Source: Bacillota bacterium (GTDB lineage Bacteria; Bacillota; Dethiobacteria; DTU022). From it: a stretch of DNA of 15,454 nucleotides. The stretch lies in the NCBI GenBank assembly GCA_012510325.1, contig JAAZIG010000272.1:1-15454 (forward strand), given 5' to 3'. This document shows, in pieces, positions 6,699 to 14,165 of the stretch (its first letter is position 1; every line of letters begins with the position of its first letter). Position numbers and translations under genes: made by a program. A model generated the notes under the pieces. The model made no database searches, was not told the DNA's origin, and saw only the letters and a list, made by a program, of their open reading frames with translations.

Positions 6699-7886
6699 AT
6701 GCGGGGTATGAAGATGACTACCGAAAACCAAACTTTCACTGAAAAGTTTGACCTGCTGGGTTGTATTCAATGCGGGCGGTGTACCGGCGGTTGCCCGGTA
6801 ACGGTACGAACCAATTTAAATGTACGCCGTTTTGTCTACGACGCTTACAATGAAGATCTGCTTGAAGAACTCTCCAGGGTAGCCGATATCTGGGATTGCA
6901 CGGCCTGTCATACCTGCGCGGTCCGCTGTCCGAAGGGCTTGAAGCCCCTTGAAGTGCTCATCGGATTGCGCTCGCTTGTAGTTGAAAGCGGTAAGACCGA
7001 GCCGACGGTGCGGGATGCCCTTGAAAGCACCTTCATGGAAGGAAACCCTTGGAACAAGCCCAGAGCTACCCGCAACGATTGGATGGAAGGGCTGGACGTA
7101 ATAGTTGCCGAGCCTGAGCAAAAAGTAGAGAACCTGTTCTTTGTCTGTTGTACAATCGCTTACGATCCGCGCGTTCAGGTTACCGCCCGGAACATAGTCA
7201 ACCTGCTGAACAAAGCGGGTGTGGATTACGCCTTTCTGGGCACCGACGAGACCTGTTGCGGCAGCGAAATTTTTACCCTCGGCGAAGACGGCCTCTTTGA
7301 AATGCTGATCGAAGATAATACCGAGATGCTGAACGAATACCAGGCTGACCGGATCGTAGCCCTTTCGCCGCACTGTTTTACCACTTTTAACACCCACTAC
7401 CCCGACCTGAATAAACCGGTGATCCACTACACGCAGCTGCTGGCTGAGCTGCTGGAGCAGAAAAAACTGGCCTTTAAGGACGGTCTGGAGAAAAAGATCG
7501 TCTACCACGATCCCTGCTACCTGGGCAAGCAGAGCGGGGTGTTCGAAGAACCGCGCAGCGTGCTCAAAGCAATTGAGGGAGTGGAACTGGTTGAGTTTGG
7601 CCGGAATCGGGAGCGCAGCCTCTGCTGCGAGGGCGGCGGTGGTAAAATGTGGGTGGAGTCGGAATCCAAGATCGAGCGCCTGGCCGAAACGCGGGTAAAA
7701 GACGCCCGGGCCCTGGAGGCCGATATCATCGCGGCGGCCTGTCCCTTCTGCGTCCTGACTTTGGATGATGCCGTCAAGGCGGAAGGGTTCGAGGAGGAGA
7801 TGCGGGTCGCCGAAATAATGGAGATTTTGGGAGAGCTGGAGGTAATGCAGGAAAAACCTAGTTCCGCTCAGGAGGTGGAGGATTAA
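6699..7886 (+). CDS. HdrC-HdrB fusion (HdrD-like) iron-sulfur oxidoreductase with two CCG domains
   Basis: A 395-aa soluble protein joining an HdrC-like ferredoxin part to an HdrB-like part, the layout of HdrD and of Etf-linked FeS oxidoreductases. Two [4Fe-4S] motifs CxxCxxCxxxCP lie at C22/25/28/32 and C67/70/73/77. CCG domain 1 spans C150-C151, C186-C187 and S223-P-H-C226; domain 2 spans C273, C309-C310 and C348-P-F-C351. In Hdr proteins the CCG domains hold the noncubane cluster(s) where disulfides are reduced. Domain 1 has Ser where the first Cys of CxxC is usual; domain 2 is complete. There are no membrane helices, unlike the membrane-bound Etf oxidoreductase relatives. Start choice is open: ATG 6699, 6708 or 6714 all lack ideal spacing; GGAGG at 6679-6683 sits 15 nt before 6699 and 6 nt before an in-frame ATT at 6690. 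The stop abuts etfB. First gene of the operon; probably carries electrons between HdrA and Etf or reduces a disulfide. Confidence 0.88.
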   Translation: MRGMKMTTENQTFTEKFDLLGCIQCGRCTGGCPVTVRTNLNVRRFVYDAYNEDLLEELSRVADIWDCTACHTCAVRCPKGLKPLEVLIGLRSLVVESGKTEPTVRDALESTFMEGNPWNKPRATRNDWMEGLDVIVAEPEQKVENLFFVCCTIAYDPRVQVTARNIVNLLNKAGVDYAFLGTDETCCGSEIFTLGEDGLFEMLIEDNTEMLNEYQADRIVALSPHCFTTFNTHYPDLNKPVIHYTQLLAELLEQKKLAFKDGLEKKIVYHDPCYLGKQSGVFEEPRSVLKAIEGVELVEFGRNRERSLCCEGGGGKMWVESESKIERLAETRVKDARALEADIIAAACPFCVLTLDDAVKAEGFEEEMRVAEIMEILGELEVMQEKPSSAQEVED

Positions 7887-8675
7887 ATGAAAATATTTAC
7901 CTGCATCAAGTACGTGCCCGATACTTCGGAGGCGGAGGTAAAACTTGACGCCGGGGGCACGGCGGTTGACAGCAGTCGTTTCTCTTTTGATATCAATGAT
8001 GCCGACAACTATGCGGTAGAAGAATCTGTTCTGATCAAGGAAAAGTACGAGGGCGATGTCACCGTGGTGTCCATCGGGCCGAAAAATTCAGACGTTATGA
8101 TTCGTATGGCCATGGCCAAAGGCTGCGATCGGGCCATTCGGATCGAGGATGATCGTATTGCCTCGTATGATCCCCTGATGGTGGCCCGGGTTTTGGCCGG
8201 GGCGATCAAGGATCAGGAATTTGATCTGGTGTTTACCGGTTGCATGGCTGAAGATTACGGTCAGGCGGTTACCGGGGTGGCTCTGGCAGAAATATTGGGG
8301 ATTCCTCATGCTGCCTATGTCAAAAAAGTTGAGCTCGAAGACGGCAAGCTCAAGGCGCATCGCGAACTGGAAGGCGGACTGATGGAAGTAGTCGAGATTA
8401 CAACACCGGCAGTTTTGACCATCCAGACCGGAATCAATGAGCCCCGCTACGCCCCCATTCGGGGTATCCGCCAGGCTCAGAAAAAAGAGTTGAAAGTGGT
8501 GAATTTAGATGATCTGGGTGTTCCCGCGGATGAAGTTAGCGCGGAGGCCTCCCAGATTGTTCTGGAGAAGCTCTACATTCCGGTGGTTGAATCGAAAGCT
8601 GAAATTATTGAAGGTGCTCCTGAAGAAAAAGCAGAGAAGCTGGCTTCGATTCTGGTTAAAGGAGGTCTGCTCTAA
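7887..8675 (+). CDS. etfB: Electron transfer flavoprotein beta subunit EtfB (FixA)
   Basis: The 262-aa product starts with the EtfB strand CIKYVPDT (residues 5-12) and continues with the family's FSFDINDADNYAVEE, nucleotide-binding MAMAKGCDRAIRI and FTGCMAEDYGQAVTGVALAE segments, ending with INEPRYAPIRGIRQA. EtfB pairs with EtfA and binds AMP or, in bifurcating Etfs, a second FAD; I cannot tell which from the sequence by eye. The start ATG directly follows the TAA of the HdrD-like gene, with GGAGG 5 nt upstream (7877-7881) inside that gene's end, so translation is probably coupled. Its place directly behind an HdrD-like gene rather than next to an acyl-CoA dehydrogenase suggests a role as a partner of the Hdr proteins. 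Confidence 0.95.
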   Translation: MKIFTCIKYVPDTSEAEVKLDAGGTAVDSSRFSFDINDADNYAVEESVLIKEKYEGDVTVVSIGPKNSDVMIRMAMAKGCDRAIRIEDDRIASYDPLMVARVLAGAIKDQEFDLVFTGCMAEDYGQAVTGVALAEILGIPHAAYVKKVELEDGKLKAHRELEGGLMEVVEITTPAVLTIQTGINEPRYAPIRGIRQAQKKELKVVNLDDLGVPADEVSAEASQIVLEKLYIPVVESKAEIIEGAPEEKAEKLASILVKGGLL

Positions 8676-9650
8676 ATGGGTAACGTCTTGGTGCTGGCGG
8701 AACACCGTCAGGGAGAGCTGCGGGATATTACATTTGAAATGCTGACGCTGGCCCCTTCTGTTGCGGAAGCTCTGGGCGGCGAGATAACTGTACTGCTCCT
8801 GGGCAATGAGATCGACCAGATGGCCGAGAAGATTGCCGGATATGGAGTTAAAGTGCTGGTGGTGGATGATCCCCTCTTTGCAGATTACAACTCAGACAAA
8901 TATCAGAAAGTGCTCTCGGCTTTGATCGATGACCTCAAGCCGAAGCTGGTTATGGTCGGACAGACCGCCCAGGGCGCAGATCTGGCCCCGGCGCTGGCGG
9001 TGGAGAAAAACTTGCCCTATCTCTCGGATATTGTGGGGCTGGAGGTGGAGGACGGCGCTATTAAGGTGACCCGGCAGTTCTATTCCGGTAAAGTTAATGC
9101 GCGCTATGCCTTCAAACCGGCGGATACGGCTCTCGTTGCCGTTCGCGAGGCCGCTTTTGAGGCTGCGGCGCCGTCGGCTGCCGGTGCGGTGGAGAAGATC
9201 GACTCTCCTTTGAAAGAAGATCTCGATTACCGCAAATTCGTTGAATATATCGAAGCAGAGATCGGCGATGTCGATATAACCCAGTCCGAAATCCTGGTGG
9301 GGATCGGACGGGGGCTGAAAGAGGACAAGAACCTGCCCCTGGCCGAGGAGCTGGCTGCGGTAATGAAGGCCGATCTATGCGGTTCCCGCGCGGCCTGCGA
9401 TGCCGGATGGCTGCCCAGTGACCGTCAGGTCGGCACCTCGGGCAAGACAGTCCAGCCAAAGCTCTATCTTTGCATGGGCGTCTCCGGGGCGTTTCAGCAT
9501 GTGGCGGGGATTAAAGGAGCCAAAACAATCGTCGCAATCAACAAAGACCCCAATGCGCCGATTTTTGCAGAGGCCGATTATGCGATCATCGACGATCTGC
9601 ATAAGGTTGTGCCCCAGCTGACCGAAAAACTGAAGGAGCTAAAGGGATAG
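8676..9650 (+). CDS. etfA: Electron transfer flavoprotein alpha subunit EtfA (FixB)
   Basis: The 324-aa product ends with the canonical EtfA FAD-binding domain: GSRAACDAGWLPSDRQVG (residues 236-253), then SGKTVQPKLYLCMGVSGAFQH, AINKDPNAPIFAEADY and a final DLHKVVPQL. The N-terminal domain begins GNVLVLAEHRQGEL, as in the family. EtfA holds the FAD that shuttles single electrons to or from dehydrogenases. The start ATG abuts the etfB stop, with AAAGGAGG upstream. It carries no extra ferredoxin domain. Behind it lies a 49-nt gap, or 61 nt to the preferred hdrA start, with a small hairpin, the only real break in this operon. Confidence 0.96.
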   Translation: MGNVLVLAEHRQGELRDITFEMLTLAPSVAEALGGEITVLLLGNEIDQMAEKIAGYGVKVLVVDDPLFADYNSDKYQKVLSALIDDLKPKLVMVGQTAQGADLAPALAVEKNLPYLSDIVGLEVEDGAIKVTRQFYSGKVNARYAFKPADTALVAVREAAFEAAAPSAAGAVEKIDSPLKEDLDYRKFVEYIEAEIGDVDITQSEILVGIGRGLKEDKNLPLAEELAAVMKADLCGSRAACDAGWLPSDRQVGTSGKTVQPKLYLCMGVSGAFQHVAGIKGAKTIVAINKDPNAPIFAEADYAIIDDLHKVVPQLTEKLKELKG

Positions 9651-9659
9651 CGCTGCTGC

Positions 9660-9676
9660 CTGAAGAGAACCTTCAG
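9660..9676 (+). other. Small hairpin in the etfA-hdrA spacer
   Basis: CTGAAG (9660-9665) and CTTCAG (9671-9676) form a 6-bp stem with loop AGAAC. There is no U run, so it is not a terminator; an RNA processing or stability site separating the Etf and Hdr-Flx parts is possible. Confidence 0.3.
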
Positions 9677-9711
9677 CAAGGCTGAATCTCTGTGGGAGGA
9701 TGAATAAGCAG

Positions 9712-11712
9712 ATGACGGAAAAACCAAAACTGGGCGTCTATATCTGTCATTGCGGGATCAATATTGCCGCTACCGTTGATGTTGAAGCGGTGACAGAATT
9801 TGCGCAAAGTTTACCAAACGTTGTAGTTGCGCGCAACTATTCGTATATGTGTTCCGACCCCGGGCAGCTCCTGATCAAAGACGATATTCAAGAAAGTGGG
9901 CTCAATCGTGTCGTCGTGGCTTCCTGTTCACCGCGCATGCACGAGCCTACTTTCCGCAAGGCTCTTCAGGAGGCGGGGTTGAACCCCTATTATCTGGAGA
10001 TGGCCAATATCAGGGAGCAGGATTCCTGGGTGCACCAGGATCGGGAAGAAGCCACCGCCAAAGCGAAAGAGCTGGTTGCCGCTGCGGTGGCCAAGGTGCG
10101 CCTGCTCGAGCCGCTGACCCCCCGAGAGGTTGACGCCGAGCCGGCGGCACTGATTATCGGGGCGGGTATTGCCGGCATCCAGGCGGCGCTTGATATTGGC
10201 GATGCCGGGTTTAAAGTATATCTGGTTGAGCAGAGCCCCTCGGTCGGCGGAAGGATGGCGCAGCTGGATAAGACCTTCCCTACCCTGGACTGCTCCGCCT
10301 GTATCTTAACCCCAAAGATGGTCGATGTGGCCAACCACCCCAATATAGAGCTGTTGGCCTATTCGGAGGTCGAGGAGGTTAGCGGTTTTGTCGGCAACTT
10401 TGATGTCAAGGTGCGCAAAAAGGCGCGTTATGTCGACGTAAGCAAGTGTACCGGATGCGGTGATTGTGCCGAGGCCTGCCGGGTGGCCGGCCGTTTCCCC
10501 AATGAATTCGAAGAGGGGATGGGCAAGCGCGGCGCGATCTATCTGCCGTTCCCGCAGGCGGTGCCGGCCAAATACACCATAGATCCGGAGAGGTGCCTTT
10601 TCCTGACCCGGGGCCGCTGCGGTAAAAGCCCGAAATGTGTCGATGCCTGCCAGCCGGGGGCGATCGATTTTGAGCAAAAAGATGAGATTGTCACCTTCAA
10701 GGTCGGCGCGATCATTGTGGCGACGGGCTTTGATGTTTTTGATGCGGCCAAAAAGCCGGAGTACGGCTATACCGAATTTCCCAACGTTATCACCGGCCTG
10801 GAGATGGAGAGACTCGTTTCTGCCTCCGGTCCGACCGGCGGGGAGATTCTCGTCGACAATGGTGAGGAGCAGATCGTCCCGAAGGAGATCGCCTTTATCC
10901 AGTGCGTCGGCTCCCGCGACCAGAGTGTGGGCAACGAGTACTGCTCCCGGGTTTGCTGTATGTACACAGCCAAACAGGCTCACCTGATCAAGGACAAAAT
11001 TCCCGATGCCAAGGTCAAGGTCTACTATATCGATGTGCGGGCCTTTGGGAAAGGGTTTGAAGAGTTCTACGATCGGGTCCGCCGTGAAGGAATCCGCTAT
11101 GTGCGGGGCAACCCCTCGGAGATCTTCAAGCGGGGGAACAAGCTGATCGTCAAGGTCGAGGATACCTTAACAGCCACTCCCCTCGAAGATGAATTCGATC
11201 TTGTGGTTTTGGCGGTGGGGCTGGAGCCCCGCGCCGATGATCGCAAGACCATCGATTTGCTGCGGCTTTCCCAATCGCCGGATCGCTTCCTGATGGAGGC
11301 TCATCCGAAGCTGCGTCCGGTGGATACCGCCAGCGATGGCATTTTCCTGGCCGGGTGCTGTCAGGGACCCAAAGATATCCCCGACACCGTGGCTCAGGCC
11401 AAGGGAGCGGCCGCTTCGGCGCTGATCCCCCTGGCCCGGGGAAAAGTCTCTATCGATGCTCAGGTGGCCGGTGTAATTGAGGACACCTGCCGGGGATGCG
11501 GTTTCTGCGTTTCAATCTGCCCCTACACTGCCATTGAGCTGGTTGAGATCAACCGGATGGGTCACATGGTGGAGGTGGCCCGGGTTAACGAAGCGCTCTG
11601 CAAGGGCTGCGGCTCCTGCTCAGCCGGCTGCCTCTCCAACTCGATTCAGCCGAAGTCCTTCCGGGATCGGCAGATTCTACCACAAATTGCGGCATTGGGG
11701 GGGATTAAATGA
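9712..11712 (+). CDS. hdrA: HdrA-like FAD/iron-sulfur protein (electron-bifurcating heterodisulfide reductase subunit A)
   Basis: HdrA holds the FAD at which electron pairs are split in Hdr complexes. The 666-aa product has the full-length layout: an N-terminal domain with CHCG and SCSPRMHEPTF; an FAD fold GAGIAGI (about residues 150-156) with GGRMAQLDKTFPTLDCSACILTPKM (about 179-203); an inserted ferredoxin region CTGCGDCAEAC (about 246-256) plus further Cys near 290-325; the second nucleotide half VGSRDQSVGNEYCSRVCCMY; and a C-terminal two-cluster ferredoxin domain CRGCGFCVSICP (about 593) and CKGCGSCSAGC (about 630). The position that is selenocysteine in some methanogen HdrA proteins is Cys here. 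ATG 9712 is preferred because GGGAGG (9694-9699) is 12 nt upstream; an ATG at 9700 touches it with no spacing. The stop overlaps mvhD (ATGA). It is the likely hub of the complex. Confidence 0.95.
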   Translation: MTEKPKLGVYICHCGINIAATVDVEAVTEFAQSLPNVVVARNYSYMCSDPGQLLIKDDIQESGLNRVVVASCSPRMHEPTFRKALQEAGLNPYYLEMANIREQDSWVHQDREEATAKAKELVAAAVAKVRLLEPLTPREVDAEPAALIIGAGIAGIQAALDIGDAGFKVYLVEQSPSVGGRMAQLDKTFPTLDCSACILTPKMVDVANHPNIELLAYSEVEEVSGFVGNFDVKVRKKARYVDVSKCTGCGDCAEACRVAGRFPNEFEEGMGKRGAIYLPFPQAVPAKYTIDPERCLFLTRGRCGKSPKCVDACQPGAIDFEQKDEIVTFKVGAIIVATGFDVFDAAKKPEYGYTEFPNVITGLEMERLVSASGPTGGEILVDNGEEQIVPKEIAFIQCVGSRDQSVGNEYCSRVCCMYTAKQAHLIKDKIPDAKVKVYYIDVRAFGKGFEEFYDRVRREGIRYVRGNPSEIFKRGNKLIVKVEDTLTATPLEDEFDLVVLAVGLEPRADDRKTIDLLRLSQSPDRFLMEAHPKLRPVDTASDGIFLAGCCQGPKDIPDTVAQAKGAAASALIPLARGKVSIDAQVAGVIEDTCRGCGFCVSICPYTAIELVEINRMGHMVEVARVNEALCKGCGSCSAGCLSNSIQPKSFRDRQILPQIAALGGIK

Positions 11713-12140
11713 GCGAGCAATTTAAGCCGAATATTGTTGCGTTCTTGTGTAACTGGTGCACCTATGCCGGGGCAGACTTGGCTGGGACCAGCCGAATTCA
11801 GTATCCGGCGAATGTCAAGATCATCCGGGTGATGTGCTCGGGCCGGGTGAACCCCCTTTATGTGGTCAATGCTCTGCAGCAGGGCGCCGATGGGGTGCTC
11901 ATCTCAGGATGTCATCCCGGAGACTGCCACTACATGGAGGGAAACTTCTATGCCCGGCGCCGTTTGAAGCTGCTCAAGGAGCTGCTTGAGTTTACCGGTG
12001 TAGATCCGCGCCGTTTCAATATGAGCTGGGTCTCCGCCTCTGAGGGGCACAAGTGGAAAGAGGTTGTGGAAAAAGCAGTGGAAGATGCCATCGCTGCCGG
12101 GCCGTTTGATCAATTCAGGCGCCGGCAGATCGGCTGGTGA
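11709..12140 (+). CDS. mvhD: MvhD/FlxD-type [2Fe-2S] subunit
   Basis: A 143-aa protein of the MvhD/FlpD/FlxD family, which links HdrA to its electron donor (hydrogenase, formate dehydrogenase or FlxABC). The conserved cysteines are all present: FLCNWC (C14, C17), RVMCSGRV (C43) and GCHPGDCHY (C68, C73), together holding one [2Fe-2S] cluster. Its ATG overlaps the hdrA TGA by 4 nt, so coupling is strong and equal expression is likely. Because the next three genes look like FlxC, FlxB and FlxA and no hydrogenase genes follow, it should serve as FlxD here. In some relatives this protein is fused to another subunit; here it stands alone. Confidence 0.93.
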   Translation: MSEQFKPNIVAFLCNWCTYAGADLAGTSRIQYPANVKIIRVMCSGRVNPLYVVNALQQGADGVLISGCHPGDCHYMEGNFYARRRLKLLKELLEFTGVDPRRFNMSWVSASEGHKWKEVVEKAVEDAIAAGPFDQFRRRQIGW

Positions 12141-12153
12141 GGAGGGGAAATAG

Positions 12154-13134
12154 ATGGATCTGAACCAATTGCGTAAAGTTGCAGCCGAAGTAGTCTCCCG
12201 GGACGATGTTAAATACCTGATTGGCTGGCGCCGGGGTACTTTTGGCTACCGCGTCGCACCATATTTTGTTGAGGACGCCGCCGGAGTCGACGAGTTGATC
12301 TTTTCACCCCTCTGCATCTCCAACCTGGCCACTTATCTAACTCTCGTTGAAAAGTTGCCGGTGCCCCGCGGGCAGGAACCCGACAAGCGCAAAGTGGCCC
12401 TGCTGGTCAAGGGCTGCGACAGCCGGGCGGTAGCCCAGCTGCTCGTGGAAAAAGGGGTCAAGCGCGAAGAGATAGTAGTGGTGGGGCTGCCCTGCCCGGG
12501 AATGATTGACCGGGATCTGCTTGCTGAAAAATACCCGGAAACAGATAAAGCTGCCGAACTCAGATGGAACGGAGAAGACTTTCTGCTGGTCGGTGAAGGT
12601 GAGGATATAGTGATCCCCCGTGCAGAGGTGCTGGCAGAAAAGTGCCGCCTTTGCCGTCACCCCAATCCGGTGCTCAGCGATATCACCGTGGGGGAACCGG
12701 TGAAGCCGTGGGCAGCTGCCGATGACAGCGGCGTGGCCGAGATTGAAGCCAAGGGGGCGGCGGAGCGGTGGGACTACTGGGAGGAACAGTTCTCCAAGTG
12801 TGTCCGCTGCTATTCCTGCAAGAGCGCCTGTCCCTTGTGTTACTGTGAGGACTGTATCCTCGATCGTCTCGATCCGATTTGGGTCAACCGCGCTGTCAAC
12901 TTTTCAGAGAATACCGCATTTCACCTGGCCCGGGCATTTCATCTCGCCGGCCGCTGCGTTGAATGCGGCGAATGCGAGCGGGTTTGTCCGGCTGGTATTC
13001 CTCTGGGCAAGCTGAACCGGAAACTTGCTCAGACGGTGCGTGAAGAATACGGGTTTGAACCGGGGCTTGATCCGGAGGCTGAACCGTTCCAGGCCAGTTA
13101 TAAGCCTGACGACCCAGAGGAATTTATCTTGTAG
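12154..13134 (+). CDS. FlxC-like 4Fe-4S dicluster protein
   Basis: A 326-aa iron-sulfur protein. The N-terminal half contains KVALLVKGCDSRAVAQLL and VVGLPCPGMID, resembling the F420-dehydrogenase/FrhB-like and FdhB-type flavin folds. A middle CRLCRHPNP precedes a C-terminal two-cluster ferredoxin domain: C216/219/222/226 followed closely by C229, C231 and C234, and C268/271/274/278 (CVECGECERVCP). By position between MvhD and an AsrA-like gene it fits FlxC of the FlxABCD-HdrABC NADH oxidoreductase set. The start ATG has GAGGAGGGG upstream, and the gap to mvhD is 13 nt. It probably passes electrons between FlxB and FlxD. Whether it binds flavin is not settled by the motifs I can see. Confidence 0.75.
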   Translation: MDLNQLRKVAAEVVSRDDVKYLIGWRRGTFGYRVAPYFVEDAAGVDELIFSPLCISNLATYLTLVEKLPVPRGQEPDKRKVALLVKGCDSRAVAQLLVEKGVKREEIVVVGLPCPGMIDRDLLAEKYPETDKAAELRWNGEDFLLVGEGEDIVIPRAEVLAEKCRLCRHPNPVLSDITVGEPVKPWAAADDSGVAEIEAKGAAERWDYWEEQFSKCVRCYSCKSACPLCYCEDCILDRLDPIWVNRAVNFSENTAFHLARAFHLAGRCVECGECERVCPAGIPLGKLNRKLAQTVREEYGFEPGLDPEAEPFQASYKPDDPEEFIL

Positions 13135-13151
13135 AGGTGGGTGAGAGCGAT

Positions 13152-14165
13152 ATGTCAGCGATGCTGTTGCATAAGGAGAAATGGTCTGAATTTACCGGGA
13201 AGCTTTCCGGCAAGAACCTCTGGGCGCCGGTAGTGCAGGGAGAGATGAAGAAGTTTGCTCCCGTTGCGGAGGGTGATCCTGTGAACCTCGAAGAGGGTAA
13301 TACCACGGTGCCCCCCAAGGCGCTGCTCTTTCCCCAGACAGAGACCCTGTACCGGTTTTCAGCAGGGGGAGAAGAGCTGGAGCTTCCCGAGGCTGATGAA
13401 GAGATAATCCTGTTGGGGGTGCGCCCCTGCGATGCCCGAGCGATAGCTCTGGTGGAGAATCTTTTCCGCTGGGATTTTGACGATCCCTACTATCTGAAGC
13501 GGCGGGAACTGACCACCCTCATCGGCTTGGCCTGCAATGAGCCGGAGTTAAACTGCTTCTGTCCCTCGGTGGGTGGAAGCCCGGCCTCGACGGAGGGGCT
13601 GGATATCCTACTAACTGATTTGGGAGAGAGCTATCTCCTGGAAACAATAACCGATAAGGGGAAAGCCCTCGCTGAGGAGTGCAAGGATCTCCTGGAAGAA
13701 GCTCCTGCCGGCGCGGTTGAGCAGAAAGAAAAGCTGGCGCAGGATGCCTTGGGCAAGATCAAGTGGAGCGTTGATCCGGAAGGGATTCCGGAGGCGCTGC
13801 CGCAGCTGTGGGAAGATCCCTTGTGGGGAAGGGTCTCCGCGCCCTGCCTGGGCTGCGGGATCTGCACCTATCTCTGCCCCACCTGCTACTGCTTCGATAT
13901 CCAGGATGAAATAGAAGGTTCTGCGGGACGCCGCTGCCGGATGTGGGACTCCTGCATGTTTGCCGAGTACACGAAGCATACATCAGGGCACAACCCCCGT
14001 CCGACTCGCCGCGAGCGGACCCGGAACCGGATCAATCACAAGTATTCATATTTTGTCGATAAATTCGGGGTGATCGCCTGCGTCGGATGCGGGCGCTGCT
14101 CCACCCTCTGCCCGGTCAATATCGACCTGATCGACATTCTAAGGCAGGTGAAGGCGGCGCAATGA
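13152..14165 (+). CDS. FlxB/AsrA-like 4Fe-4S dicluster protein
   Basis: The 338-aa product resembles the A subunit of anaerobic sulfite reductase (AsrA) and FlxB. The N-terminal part has the family segments ALLFPQTETLYRF, LLGVRPCDARAIALVE and a Cys-rich CNEPELNCFC. The C-terminal part carries two [4Fe-4S] motifs, C232/235/238/242 extended by C245 and C247, and C310/313/316/320 (CVGCGRCSTLCPVN). It is expected to pass electrons from the FlxA flavin to FlxC/FlxD. No siroheme subunit (AsrC) is present, which argues against sulfite reductase. ATG 13152 is preferred; a GTG at 13137 lies within the AGAGGTGGGTGAGAG stretch that provides the ribosome binding site. The stop overlaps the next ATG by 4 nt. 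Confidence 0.8.
   Translation: MSAMLLHKEKWSEFTGKLSGKNLWAPVVQGEMKKFAPVAEGDPVNLEEGNTTVPPKALLFPQTETLYRFSAGGEELELPEADEEIILLGVRPCDARAIALVENLFRWDFDDPYYLKRRELTTLIGLACNEPELNCFCPSVGGSPASTEGLDILLTDLGESYLLETITDKGKALAEECKDLLEEAPAGAVEQKEKLAQDALGKIKWSVDPEGIPEALPQLWEDPLWGRVSAPCLGCGICTYLCPTCYCFDIQDEIEGSAGRRCRMWDSCMFAEYTKHTSGHNPRPTRRERTRNRINHKYSYFVDKFGVIACVGCGRCSTLCPVNIDLIDILRQVKAAQ

Noticed and set aside
9700..12140. Selenocysteine in HdrA or the MvhD-type subunit, as in some methanogens
   Set aside because: No in-frame TGA occurs; all the relevant positions are Cys codons.
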